DNA from: Beijerinckiaceae bacterium
GTDB lineage: Bacteria > Pseudomonadota > Alphaproteobacteria > Rhizobiales > Beijerinckiaceae
Direction of reading: 5' to 3'
Assembly (NCBI GenBank): GCA_947370975.1
Contig: CANBNG010000005.1
Location: forward strand, 124,001 to 188,000
DNA: 64,000 nucleotides
Below are positions 44,564 through 53,351 of the stretch, one piece after another. The notes beneath the pieces were generated by a model. That model saw only the letters and a program-made list of their open reading frames with translations. It was not told the origin of the DNA and searched no databases. Both the position numbers and the translations under genes were made by a program. The stretch's first letter is position 1, and each line of letters starts with the position of its first letter.

Positions 44564-46549
44564 ATGTGGCTCAATAACGTCTCGATACCGCGCAAGATCG
44601 CGCTTGCTTTCATGGTGACATTGGCAAGCATTGCCACCTCAAGCGCCGTTGTCTTCAAGACGATGAACGACGATGAATTGACCAAGACCCAACTCTCCGC
44701 GATCCACATGCAGGAGATCGCGGCGCTCTCTGCAACAAATGCCCATCTCGACATGGCGCAGACGGTGCGCGGCTATTTGCTCACCGGCAATGAGCGCCAC
44801 AAGCGCCTTTATGGCGAGGCCGCCGAGCTCTTCGCCCAGCAGATGCAAAAGGCCATTGCCGCCGCCAATAGTCTGGAGGCCAATGCAAAGGCGGTGCAGA
44901 GCCTGACCAGGATGCAGGCGGCCTCGAAAATGTGGCGCACGGAGGTCAGTGATCCGATTTTGCGGCTTCACGCCAATCCCGAAACCCGCGAGGAGGCGAT
45001 GGCCATTGGCGTGTCGCCGCGCGCGAGCCAGCTCCAGCAGGCCTTCCGCGATGCGCAGGCCGAAGCCATGCAGACGCTCGCGACAAATAGCCATGAGATC
45101 GAGGCCGCCGAACAGGGCGCACAGGATCTCTCGTTCAAGGCGCTGGTCATTGGCGGACTCATGGCGCTGCTCAGCGCGCTCGCCGGTGCTTTCCTCCTCT
45201 CGCGCAATCTCGCGAGCCCTCTCCTGCGTCTGACCGAGCAGATGGATCAGCTTGCGCGCGGCACGACCTCGATCACTTTCGAGGGCGGCAAGCGCAAGGA
45301 TGAAATCGGCCGCATTGCCGGCGCTTGCGAAACCTTCAGGAAAGGCATGATCGAGCGCCAGCGCCTCGAGCAGCAGGCCGAAGCGCTGCGCAAAGCCAAT
45401 GATGAAGAGCGCAGCCGCAATGAAAAGGAACGCGCTGGCGAGGCAGAGCAGCTGCAGGATTCGCTCACGGCCTTCGCGCAGGCCCTTGGTCGCCTTGCGC
45501 AAGGTGATCTGGTCACCACCATCGACAAGGCTCTGGCGGGCCCCGCAGAGGCCCTGCGTATCGAATATAATTCGGCCGTGGCGCAATTGCGCGAGACGAT
45601 CGTGACCGTGGTGCATTGTGCGCGCACCATCGATGCGGGATCGCGCGAAATCACGACCAGTGCAGACGACATGTCGCGCCGCACGGAGCAACAGGCGGCC
45701 AATCTCGAACAGACCGCTGCCGCGCTCGAAGAAATCACTGAAACGGTCAAGAAGACCGCTGAGGGCGCACAGCAGGCCCGCGATGCCGTGGCCTCTGCAA
45801 CGCTCGATGCGGAAAAAGGTGGCGGCGTCGTGCGCCAGGCCATCACCGCCATGGGCAATATCGAAAAATCCTCCGGACAGATCGGACAGATCATCGGCGT
45901 GATCGATGAAATCGCCTTCCAGACAAACCTTCTTGCGCTCAATGCCGGCGTCGAGGCGGCGCGCGCAGGGGATGCTGGCCGCGGCTTTGCGGTGGTAGCC
46001 TCCGAAGTCCGTGCGCTCGCCCAGCGCTCGGCAGAGGCCGCCAAGGAAATCAAGGCGCTGATTTCATCCTCCAGCTCACAGGTGAGCGAGGGCGTGAAGC
46101 TCGTCGCTGAAACCGGCACCGCCCTTGAGCGCATCGTGACACAGGTCGCTGGCATCAAGGATGCTGTCACAGCCATTGCGGCGGGCGCATCCGAACAGGC
46201 CAACGGCCTGCAGGAAATCAACAATGCCATCGGACAGATGGATCAGATCACCCAGCAGAATGCCGCCATGGTGGAGGAATCGTCAGCCTCGAGCCATACG
46301 CTCGCAGCCGAGGCCAACAAGCTCAGCGCCTATGTCGCACGCTTCCGCGCCGGCATCGACACAGCGCCTGCCTATGAACGCCAGGCGATAGCACCACCAA
46401 GAGCGCAACGCACGACGCCTCTGCGCAAGGACAGGACATTGCCTGCCGCAAGCCGCACGCAAGAACCAATGCGCAAGGTGGCCAATGGCGGATTTGTGCC
46501 TGCACCGTCAGCCCGTGCCAGCGCGAGCGACAATTGGGAAGAATTCTGA
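44564..46549 (+). CDS. Transmembrane methyl-accepting chemotaxis protein
   Basis: 661 residues from ATG 44564 (GGAGG six bases upstream). TM1 about 12-31, a helical periplasmic sensor about 33-190 (CHASE3-like pattern: YLLTGNERHKRLYGEA), TM2 about 193-213, HAMP about 214-266, then coiled coil and the signalling tip FQTNLLALNAGVEAARAGDAGRGFAVVASEV. The last residues NWEEF form a CheR/CheB-docking pentapeptide close to canonical NWETF. It heads the che operon; nine bases separate it from the STAS gene. Confidence 0.93.
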   Translation: MWLNNVSIPRKIALAFMVTLASIATSSAVVFKTMNDDELTKTQLSAIHMQEIAALSATNAHLDMAQTVRGYLLTGNERHKRLYGEAAELFAQQMQKAIAAANSLEANAKAVQSLTRMQAASKMWRTEVSDPILRLHANPETREEAMAIGVSPRASQLQQAFRDAQAEAMQTLATNSHEIEAAEQGAQDLSFKALVIGGLMALLSALAGAFLLSRNLASPLLRLTEQMDQLARGTTSITFEGGKRKDEIGRIAGACETFRKGMIERQRLEQQAEALRKANDEERSRNEKERAGEAEQLQDSLTAFAQALGRLAQGDLVTTIDKALAGPAEALRIEYNSAVAQLRETIVTVVHCARTIDAGSREITTSADDMSRRTEQQAANLEQTAAALEEITETVKKTAEGAQQARDAVASATLDAEKGGGVVRQAITAMGNIEKSSGQIGQIIGVIDEIAFQTNLLALNAGVEAARAGDAGRGFAVVASEVRALAQRSAEAAKEIKALISSSSSQVSEGVKLVAETGTALERIVTQVAGIKDAVTAIAAGASEQANGLQEINNAIGQMDQITQQNAAMVEESSASSHTLAAEANKLSAYVARFRAGIDTAPAYERQAIAPPRAQRTTPLRKDRTLPAASRTQEPMRKVANGGFVPAPSARASASDNWEEF

Positions 46550-46558
46550 GGAGGCACC

Positions 46559-46858
46559 ATGTCAACGAAGATGCGCAAGCCGGAAGTTCTGAAACTTGCA
46601 GAAAATCTGGACATTACCGAGGCGACGCCGCTCATCGGCGAACTCCTCAAACATCGCGGCGCTGACATCAAGATCGATGCGTCGAGCGTCAAGAAAATGG
46701 GCGGCCAATGTCTGCAGGCGCTTTTGTGCGCATCGGCAACCTGGACGCTGGATGGAACCCATATCGAAATCATCACGCCATCGGATGATTTTCTTCAATG
46801 TGTCGAAGCCTACGGGCTGCACCTCTCTCATTTCAGCTCGCAGGAGCCTGCATTATGA
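46559..46858 (+). CDS. STAS-domain chemotaxis protein, CheS-like
   Basis: 99 residues, one STAS-like domain (ENLDITEATPLIGELLKHRGADIKIDASSVKKMGGQCLQALLCA). The size and position immediately before cheY1-cheA match CheS (97 residues) of S. meliloti, which binds CheA and speeds drainage of phosphate from the sink CheY1. The CheS assignment rests on position and length. ATG 46559 has GAGGAGG upstream; the stop overlaps the cheY1 start (ATGA). Confidence 0.75.
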   Translation: MSTKMRKPEVLKLAENLDITEATPLIGELLKHRGADIKIDASSVKKMGGQCLQALLCASATWTLDGTHIEIITPSDDFLQCVEAYGLHLSHFSSQEPAL

Positions 46859-47220
46859 AAAAGACCATTTTGACTGTTGATGATTCTCGCACCATGCGGG
46901 AAATGTTGAAGGCCACCCTTCTGGGCGCTGGCTATGAGGTCATGCAGGCAGAAGATGGCGTGCATGGGCTCGAAGTGCTCGAAGGCGCGATGCCCGATGT
47001 CATTCTGACAGACATCAACATGCCACGCATGGACGGCTTTGGCTTCATCGAAGGCGTGCGTCGCGATTCCCGCTACCGCTCGGTACCGATCCTCGTGCTC
47101 ACCACCGAAGGTGAGCCCGAAAAGAAGGATCGCGCGCGCCGCGCCGGCGCAACGGGCTGGATCGTGAAGCCATTCGATCCCGAAAAACTCATCAACGCCA
47201 TCCGGCGTCTTGCGGCCTGA
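46855..47220 (+). CDS. cheY1: Chemotaxis response regulator CheY1
   Basis: 121-residue single receiver domain. Acidic pocket TVDDSRTMREML, phosphoacceptor Asp in VILTDINMPRMDG, conserved Thr in LVLTTEGEP and the switch Lys in WIVKPFDPEKL. In the two-CheY systems of rhizobia the copy before cheA serves as a phosphate sink. It is coupled by an ATGA overlap to the CheS-like gene, in agreement with that role. Confidence 0.92.
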   Translation: MKKTILTVDDSRTMREMLKATLLGAGYEVMQAEDGVHGLEVLEGAMPDVILTDINMPRMDGFGFIEGVRRDSRYRSVPILVLTTEGEPEKKDRARRAGATGWIVKPFDPEKLINAIRRLAA

Positions 47221-47241
47221 TCTTGAAAAAGGGGAATCCCC

Positions 47242-49467
47242 ATGGACACGATGGCGGCCATCAAGCAGACATTCTTCCAGGAATGCGAAGAACAGCTCGT
47301 CGAGCTGGAAAGTGGATTGCTGGCGCTCGAGGACGGCACAAGCGAGCCTGACACGATCAATGCGGTCTTCAGGGCCGTTCATTCGATCAAGGGCGGCGCG
47401 GGCGCCTTTGGCCTCGAACAGCTCGTGCGCTTTGCGCATGCCTTCGAGACGGCGCTCGATCTCGTGCGCGGCGGCAAGCTCACCGCCACGCGCGCCATTC
47501 TCAAGACCATGCTTTCGGCAGCTGACGTGCTGGCTGACCTCGTGCGCATCACGCGCGAGGACGGCGTTGCAGATGACGCTGAAATCACGCGCATGGTGCA
47601 GCAGCTCGAAGCCATTTCTCACGGCGGCGCTGCAGCCGCAGGCTCCCAGCCTGCCGACGCCGAGCCTGCGGACGATCTGGATTTCGTGCCAATCCAGATC
47701 TCGCTGGCAGATTTGATCGGCGCCGGCCCTTCGGGCACGCGCAGCTTCAAGATCCGCTTCGAGCCAAAGACCGGTTTTTATGCGCGCGCCAACGAGCCGC
47801 TTGTCATGCTGCGTGAAATTTCACGCCTTGGCGCCATGCGTGTCACATGCGACCAGACACGCCTGCCCTCCCTCACCGAGCTCGATCCTGAAGGCGCCTA
47901 TCTCGCGTGGGAGATCCATCTCGACACGGAATCGGATGAGAGCGCGCTGCGCGATATTTTCGAATTCGTGGAATTCGACTGCGATATTTCGATCGAGGAA
48001 AAGCAGGTCGAGGCTGATTTCGATACGGATGCTTTCGCACAGCTGATGTCGCTCGCATCCGGCCAGACCCCGCCCATGGCGCAGCCGCTGGAGCCGCGCA
48101 CGGAACAGATCGCGGCCGAGATCGCGAGCCGCAACGAGAGCGAGACCGCAAACCGCAAGAGCGATGCGAACAAGGGCTTTAACCAGGCCGGCGCAACCAT
48201 TCGCGTCGATCTTGAACGCGTCGAGCGCCTGATTGATCTGGTCGGCGAACTCGTCATCAACCAGGCCATGCTGTCCCAGCGCGTGGCGGAAGCCCGCATT
48301 GCGCGCTCCTCCGCGCTCGCCATGGGGCTCGATGAACTCGAGCAGCTTTCGCGCGAGATTCAAGACAGCGTCATGGCCATTCGCGCGCAGCCGGTGAAGC
48401 CGATCTTCCAGCGCATGTCGCGCGTCGTGCGCGAAGCCGCCGACATGACCGGAAAGTCGGTGACGCTTCATTGCGACGGCGATTCGACCGAGGTCGACAA
48501 GACCGTCATCGAACGCCTGACCGATCCGCTCACGCACATGATCCGCAATGCCATCGACCATGGCATCGAAAAGCCGGAAGTGCGCCTTGCCGCAGGCAAG
48601 CCCGAGAGCGGCCATATTCGACTGGCCGCCATGCACCGCTCGGGCCGCGTCGTAATCGAAGTCTCCGACGATGGCGGCGGCATCAACCGCGAGCGCGTGA
48701 GGTCGGCCGCCATCGCCAAGGGACTGATCGAGCCAGAAGCGCAATTGAGCGATGAGGAGATCGACAATCTGATCTTCCTGCCGGGCTTCTCGACCGCCGC
48801 CACCGTCACCGACATGTCGGGACGCGGCGTTGGCATGGATGTGGTGAAACGCTCCATCCAGGCGCTGGGCGGGCGCATATCGATTGCCTCGACACCGGGG
48901 CGCGGCTCGACTTTCGTGATGAGCCTGCCGCTTACGCTCGCCGTGCTCGACGGCATGATCGTGAGCGTGGCCGACGAGACATTGATCGTGCCGCTCACAG
49001 CCATTGTCGAGACGCTGAAGCCCTCGACAGGCGATATCTACCACATGGGCGGCGACAGCCGCGTGATCCGCATCCGCGACACATTCGTGCCGCTGATCGA
49101 TATCGGCCATGTGCTTGGCTATCGCAACAAGCTCGCCGATCCGCAAAATTGCGTGGTCGTGCTCATCGATCTCGAAGGTCATGCGCGGCGCGCCTTGCTC
49201 GTCGACACGATCCAGGGCCAGCGCCAGGTCGTGATCAAGAGTCTCGAAGCCAATTATCGCCGCGTCGATGGCATTGCAGCGGCGACCATTCTCGGCGATG
49301 GCCGCGTCGCGCTCATTCTCGATGTCGATGCTGTCGTTGAAAACGCCAATGGCAAAGCCGCCAGCAGCGCCTCCGAGAGCCTCGATCTGGACCACGACAC
49401 ACACGCGCGCGCGCCGCAGCGCGCCCACGACTTTGCAACCGAACTCGAACCCGAACCTGTGGAGTAA
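47242..49467 (+). CDS. cheA: Chemotaxis histidine kinase CheA
   Basis: 741 residues. P1 phosphotransfer domain with His47 in RAVHSIKGGAGAFGLEQL; an intermediate P2-like region; dimerisation helices (ERVERLIDLVGELVINQAML); ATPase with N-box HMIRNAIDHGIEKPE, G1 VSDDGGGI and G2 GRGVGMDVVKRSIQALGG; C-terminal CheW-like regulatory domain. It autophosphorylates in response to receptors and passes phosphate to CheY1, CheY2 and CheB. Translation starts after AAGGGGAA. Confidence 0.97.
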   Translation: MDTMAAIKQTFFQECEEQLVELESGLLALEDGTSEPDTINAVFRAVHSIKGGAGAFGLEQLVRFAHAFETALDLVRGGKLTATRAILKTMLSAADVLADLVRITREDGVADDAEITRMVQQLEAISHGGAAAAGSQPADAEPADDLDFVPIQISLADLIGAGPSGTRSFKIRFEPKTGFYARANEPLVMLREISRLGAMRVTCDQTRLPSLTELDPEGAYLAWEIHLDTESDESALRDIFEFVEFDCDISIEEKQVEADFDTDAFAQLMSLASGQTPPMAQPLEPRTEQIAAEIASRNESETANRKSDANKGFNQAGATIRVDLERVERLIDLVGELVINQAMLSQRVAEARIARSSALAMGLDELEQLSREIQDSVMAIRAQPVKPIFQRMSRVVREAADMTGKSVTLHCDGDSTEVDKTVIERLTDPLTHMIRNAIDHGIEKPEVRLAAGKPESGHIRLAAMHRSGRVVIEVSDDGGGINRERVRSAAIAKGLIEPEAQLSDEEIDNLIFLPGFSTAATVTDMSGRGVGMDVVKRSIQALGGRISIASTPGRGSTFVMSLPLTLAVLDGMIVSVADETLIVPLTAIVETLKPSTGDIYHMGGDSRVIRIRDTFVPLIDIGHVLGYRNKLADPQNCVVVLIDLEGHARRALLVDTIQGQRQVVIKSLEANYRRVDGIAAATILGDGRVALILDVDAVVENANGKAASSASESLDLDHDTHARAPQRAHDFATELEPEPVE

Positions 49468-49473
49468 ACGATC

Positions 49474-49935
49474 ATGAGCGAGAAAGTGGAATCCTCTTCA
49501 AGCCGTGAGCTCATCGCCTTCCGCATCGATGGCCGTGAATTCTGCGTGGACATCATGCAGGTGCGCGACATTCGCGGCTGGACGCCGGCAACCCCGCTCC
49601 CCCATTCGCCTGCATATGTGCGTGGCGTGATCAATCTGCGCGGCGCCGTGCTGCCTGTGATCGACATGGCGACACGGCTTGGCTTTGCACCCACCGAGCC
49701 AACAGTGCGCCATGTCATCATGGTGACGCAGGTCGAGCAGCAGATCATCGGCCTCCTGGTCGATGCCGTCTCGGATATTCTCACCGTGACGGAAGCAGAT
49801 ATTCAGCCCACGCCCGATCTGGCTTCAGAACTCGCAAAGACCTTCGTGCGCGGGGTTCTGGCAATTGATGGCCGCATGATCAGCCTGATTGCGCTCGATC
49901 ATGTTCTGCCCGCACGCGAGGCCCTGGCTGCATGA
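49474..49935 (+). CDS. cheW: Chemotaxis coupling protein CheW
   Basis: 153 residues; RELIAFRIDGREFCVDIMQVRDIRGW, PHSPAYVRGVINLRGAVLPVIDMATRLG and GLLVDAVSDILTV are the CheW fold signature. It links receptors to CheA. It sits six bases after cheA, and its stop overlaps the cheR start by four bases. Confidence 0.96.
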   Translation: MSEKVESSSSRELIAFRIDGREFCVDIMQVRDIRGWTPATPLPHSPAYVRGVINLRGAVLPVIDMATRLGFAPTEPTVRHVIMVTQVEQQIIGLLVDAVSDILTVTEADIQPTPDLASELAKTFVRGVLAIDGRMISLIALDHVLPAREALAA

Positions 49936-50825
49936 GCACGCTCAACACGGCCCGCGCTCCAGCCCCCTCAAGCCAGGGACTGGTCCCCGGCGAGTTCTTG
50001 CTGACTGCCGAGGATTTCAAGACCATCGCGCAGGCGATCTATTCGGATGCGGGCATTCACATGCCCGAGTCCAAGGCGACGCTGGTCTATTCGCGACTGG
50101 CGCGCCGGCTGCGCGCGCTCGGCATGGATTCCTTCAGGGCCTATTGCGAGCTCATCCGCAGCCAGGCGGGCGTGGACGAGCGCCAGCGCATGCTTGCGGC
50201 GCTGACCACCAATGTGACGCGTTTCTTCCGTGAACCGCATCATTTCGAACATTTGAAAAAGACCTCGCTGCCACCGCTTCTTGCGAAAGCAGCGCGCGGC
50301 CAGTGCGTCCGCATCTGGTCGGCTGGCTGCTCGAATGGACAGGAGGCCTATACGATCGCACTGGTCATCCTTTCGCTGATGCCCAATGCAGCCGATCTCG
50401 ATCTGCGCATTCTGGCCAGCGACATCGATCCCAATGTCGTCGAGGAAGGGCGAGCTGGCCTTTATGAAGACAATGCGCTGACCGATGTGTCGCAGGATCT
50501 GCGCCGGCGCTTCTTCACGCGCACGACGCAGGACGGGCGCGACTTGCATTCTGTCAGCGACGACATGCGCAGACTGGTGAGCTTTCGCGAGCTCAACCTC
50601 TTTGCTCCATGGCCAATGCGCAAGAAATTCGACCTCATCTTCTGCCGCAATGTCGCAATCTATTTCGATCACGAACACCAGGCCAATCTATGGAGTCGCT
50701 TTGCCTCCGTGCTTGAGCCCGGCGGATATCTTTTCATCGGCCATTCGGAGCGACTTTCGGGGCCAGCCACGGATATTTTCACCAATGACGGCATTACGAC
50801 ATGGCGCCTTGCAGAGGACCGCTGA
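49932..50825 (+). CDS. cheR: Chemoreceptor glutamate methyltransferase CheR
   Basis: 297 residues. N-terminal helical domain (YSRLARRLRALGMDSFRAYCELI), TTNVTRFFREPHHF, SAM-binding RIWSAGCSNGQEAYTIALVI, ILASDIDPNVVEEGRAGLY and FCRNVAIYFDHEHQ. It methylates receptor glutamates for adaptation and can dock on the WEEF/WTEF pentapeptides of the two receptors encoded upstream. One base separates it from cheB. Confidence 0.96.
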   Translation: MSTLNTARAPAPSSQGLVPGEFLLTAEDFKTIAQAIYSDAGIHMPESKATLVYSRLARRLRALGMDSFRAYCELIRSQAGVDERQRMLAALTTNVTRFFREPHHFEHLKKTSLPPLLAKAARGQCVRIWSAGCSNGQEAYTIALVILSLMPNAADLDLRILASDIDPNVVEEGRAGLYEDNALTDVSQDLRRRFFTRTTQDGRDLHSVSDDMRRLVSFRELNLFAPWPMRKKFDLIFCRNVAIYFDHEHQANLWSRFASVLEPGGYLFIGHSERLSGPATDIFTNDGITTWRLAEDR

Positions 50826-50826
50826 C

Positions 50827-51864
50827 ATGAGTGCGCGCAAACGAGTTCTCATCGTCGACGATTCGCCTACCATGCAAATGGTCCTGCGCGAGATCCTGTC
50901 CAGGGATCCGCAGCTCGAGGTCGTGGGCACGGCGCTCGATCCCCATCAGGCGCGCGCTGCCATCAAGGAGCTCGATCCCGACGTCCTTACGCTCGATGTC
51001 GAAATGCCCAATATGAACGGGCTCGAATTTCTGGAGCGGCTGATGCGGCTGCGCCCGATGCCTGTCGTCATGGTCTCGAGCCTGACGCTGCGCGGTGCGG
51101 AGACAACCATTCGCGCGCTCGAGCTTGGCGCATTCGATTGCGTCGCCAAGCCCCAACTCAACGATCCGCAGGCGAGCGAGGCCTTGTGCCGTCTCATCCG
51201 GATGGCTGCGACCCGACGCGGCTCGATCCGCGCCCCCGCACCGGCCGAACCCGCGCGACGTGCTGCACCTGCCTGCGATCCGGCTGAGGATCGCCTGATT
51301 GCGATTGGCGCATCCACCGGTGGCGTCGAGGCGCTGATCTGTCTGCTCGGATCCTTTCCCGAAAACTGCCCGCCCACCGTCGTCACGCAGCACATGCCGG
51401 CGCTTTTCACCAAGCCCTTTGCAGCTCGCCTCGACCGGCTCTGTGCGCCCCGCGTAGTGGAGGCCTGGCATGGCGCGCCAATCGAGCAGGGCACGATCTA
51501 TGTCGCGCCCGGCGGCAAGGCGCATCTGACAGTCCGGGGCAAGCCTGGCTCCCTACGCTGCCATCTGGTCGAGACAGAGCACGTGAATGGCCACCGTCCC
51601 TCGGTCGATGTGCTGTTTGACTCTGTTGCTTCGGCGACGGGGGCGCGGTCTGCGGGCGTCATTCTCACTGGCATGGGGCAGGACGGGGCCAAGGGGCTCG
51701 CCGCCATGCGCAAGGCCGGCGCGCTGACGCTCGGCCAGAACGAGGACACCTGCGTGGTCTACGGCATGCCCAAGGTCGCCTTCAATATCGGCGCAGTGCA
51801 GAAGCAGGTTTCGTTGCAAAACATGGCTGGGGAATTGTTCGCAGCCCTCAAAGATACGCGTTAA
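50827..51864 (+). CDS. cheB: Chemoreceptor methylesterase CheB
   Basis: 345 residues from ATG 50827. Receiver domain (LIVDDSPTMQMVL, LTLDVEMPNMNGLEFLERL), linker, and methylesterase domain with the catalytic Ser in AIGASTGGVEAL, His in VTQHMPALFTKPFA and Asp in GMGQDGAKGL. When phosphorylated by CheA it removes methyl groups from receptors. Confidence 0.96.
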   Translation: MSARKRVLIVDDSPTMQMVLREILSRDPQLEVVGTALDPHQARAAIKELDPDVLTLDVEMPNMNGLEFLERLMRLRPMPVVMVSSLTLRGAETTIRALELGAFDCVAKPQLNDPQASEALCRLIRMAATRRGSIRAPAPAEPARRAAPACDPAEDRLIAIGASTGGVEALICLLGSFPENCPPTVVTQHMPALFTKPFAARLDRLCAPRVVEAWHGAPIEQGTIYVAPGGKAHLTVRGKPGSLRCHLVETEHVNGHRPSVDVLFDSVASATGARSAGVILTGMGQDGAKGLAAMRKAGALTLGQNEDTCVVYGMPKVAFNIGAVQKQVSLQNMAGELFAALKDTR

Positions 51865-51874
51865 GGAGAACAAT

Positions 51875-52264
51875 ATGTCCTTCCTCCAGCAGCTCAAGGT
51901 ACTCATCGTTGACGATACGTCGACGAGCCGGATGCTGATACGCGACGGGCTCGAGCAACTCGGCATCCGCAACATCACCTTTGCCGCCGATGGCGAACAG
52001 GCGTTGAAAATGATGATGAGCACGCCCGCTCATCTCGTGATCTCGGATTTCAACATGCCCAAGCTCGACGGGCTGCAATTGCTCCAGGCGATCCGCAATT
52101 ATCGCCCGACCGCCGGCGTGCCCTTCATCATGCTGACGGGCAAGGGCGACACATCCGTTCTGACGCGCGGCAAGGCGCTTGGCTTGAACAATTATCTCAC
52201 CAAGCCGATCGACATGAATGCACTGAAGAAGGCCATCGAAGGCGTAGTGGGGCGATTGAAATAA
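51875..52264 (+). CDS. cheY2: Chemotaxis response regulator CheY2
   Basis: 129-residue receiver domain: LIVDDTSTSRMLI, phosphoacceptor Asp in LVISDFNMPKLDG, MLTGKGD, and Lys in YLTKPIDM. By its place between cheB and cheD it corresponds to rhizobial CheY2, the regulator that acts on the flagellar motor. AAGGAGAA precedes the start. Confidence 0.93.
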   Translation: MSFLQQLKVLIVDDTSTSRMLIRDGLEQLGIRNITFAADGEQALKMMMSTPAHLVISDFNMPKLDGLQLLQAIRNYRPTAGVPFIMLTGKGDTSVLTRGKALGLNNYLTKPIDMNALKKAIEGVVGRLK

Positions 52265-52798
52265 ATGAGCGCTCCGGCCACCAGTGACTACATCATCCAG
52301 GGCGAGTATCGGGTGTCCAACAAGCCCGAGACCGTGCTGACGACCTTGCTCGGTTCCTGCGTTGCGGCCTGCATCTGGGATCCAATGCTGCAGATCGGCG
52401 GCATGAATCATTTTCTCCTTCCAGGAGAGGATGATCCTGACAGTCGCGATTGCGAGCGCTATGGCGTGCATCTGATGGAACTGCTCGTCAATGCGCTGCT
52501 GCGCGAGGGCGCATCGCGCCAGCGCCTCAACGCCAAATTGTTCGGTGGCGCGAACATGAATTCTGCACTCGCCGATATTGGCGCGCGCAACGCGAGTTTC
52601 GCGCAAAAATTTCTGCGCAATGAAGGCATCTCCATTTTGGGCGAAAGCCTTGGCGGAGAATGCGCGCGCAAGGTGCAATTCTGGCCGGCATCAGGTCGTG
52701 CGCGACAAATGCAATTGCCAAAGGACGTCCAACCCAACGAGGCGCGCAAGGCGCCTGCTCTCAGTCTTGCCAACATTGGCAATGTCGAACTTTTCTAA
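52265..52798 (+). CDS. cheD: Chemoreceptor glutamine deamidase CheD
   Basis: 177 residues. Catalytic Cys in TLLGSCVAACIWDP, His in GGMNHFLLPG and the Thr/Ser-containing LFGGANMN region match CheD. It deamidates receptor glutamines. It directly abuts cheY2 (no intervening base). Confidence 0.95.
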   Translation: MSAPATSDYIIQGEYRVSNKPETVLTTLLGSCVAACIWDPMLQIGGMNHFLLPGEDDPDSRDCERYGVHLMELLVNALLREGASRQRLNAKLFGGANMNSALADIGARNASFAQKFLRNEGISILGESLGGECARKVQFWPASGRARQMQLPKDVQPNEARKAPALSLANIGNVELF

Positions 52799-52809
52799 AA
52801 GGGTGCCTC

Positions 52810-53190
52810 ATGTCGCAGCTTTTTGCGCTGTCTGTTGTCGATCGCGACCCCGCCCTGCCCGTGACCGAGGGGCTGCGGCGCGCGGTGAGCGAGCTTGTCT
52901 GCGTGCGTTCGGGCATGGAGGAAGCGTTTGAGACCATCCACGCCCATGCCGGCGCGCATGCGCTTGAACATGCGCGCTACCTTGTCGCCATGCAAAGCAT
53001 CGATTCCTTGAGCCAGCAGCTGGCCGCCGTCGAGCGCTTCATCCTCAACATCACGGGGACGCTGGACGACAGCCATGTGATTCACAGCAAGGCGGCAGCC
53101 TCGGGCATCACGCTGGCGGCGGTCGCGACGCGGCTTACCACAAGCCTTGATTCAGCGGAGCATGATTCAGGCGAGTGCGATTTCTTTTGA
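52810..53190 (+). CDS. CheT-like chemotaxis accessory protein
   Basis: 126 residues, mostly helical, ending in an acidic tail DSAEHDSGECDFF. The position right after cheD matches cheT of S. meliloti. A D-x3-Q motif (DSLSQ, Asp65 to Gln69) lies in the helix IDSLSQQLAAVERFIL; this is the motif CheZ/CheX-type phosphatases use on CheY. In rhizobia CheT is reported to interact with CheR. The assignment rests on synteny, size and this motif. Confidence 0.65.
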   Translation: MSQLFALSVVDRDPALPVTEGLRRAVSELVCVRSGMEEAFETIHAHAGAHALEHARYLVAMQSIDSLSQQLAAVERFILNITGTLDDSHVIHSKAAASGITLAAVATRLTTSLDSAEHDSGECDFF

Positions 53191-53351
53191 GTTGCAAAAA
53201 ACCCATTTGCGATAGGAATTAATTAACCCAAACAATGTTACAAAAGTCTCGACAACGGAATTGAGCCTTGGTGCTCAAGGCATGCTGCCTCTCCGCTGCA
53301 CCGGTGAAATCCCGGTATGTCCCTCAGTTCAGTATCAAGGGACATCGATCA

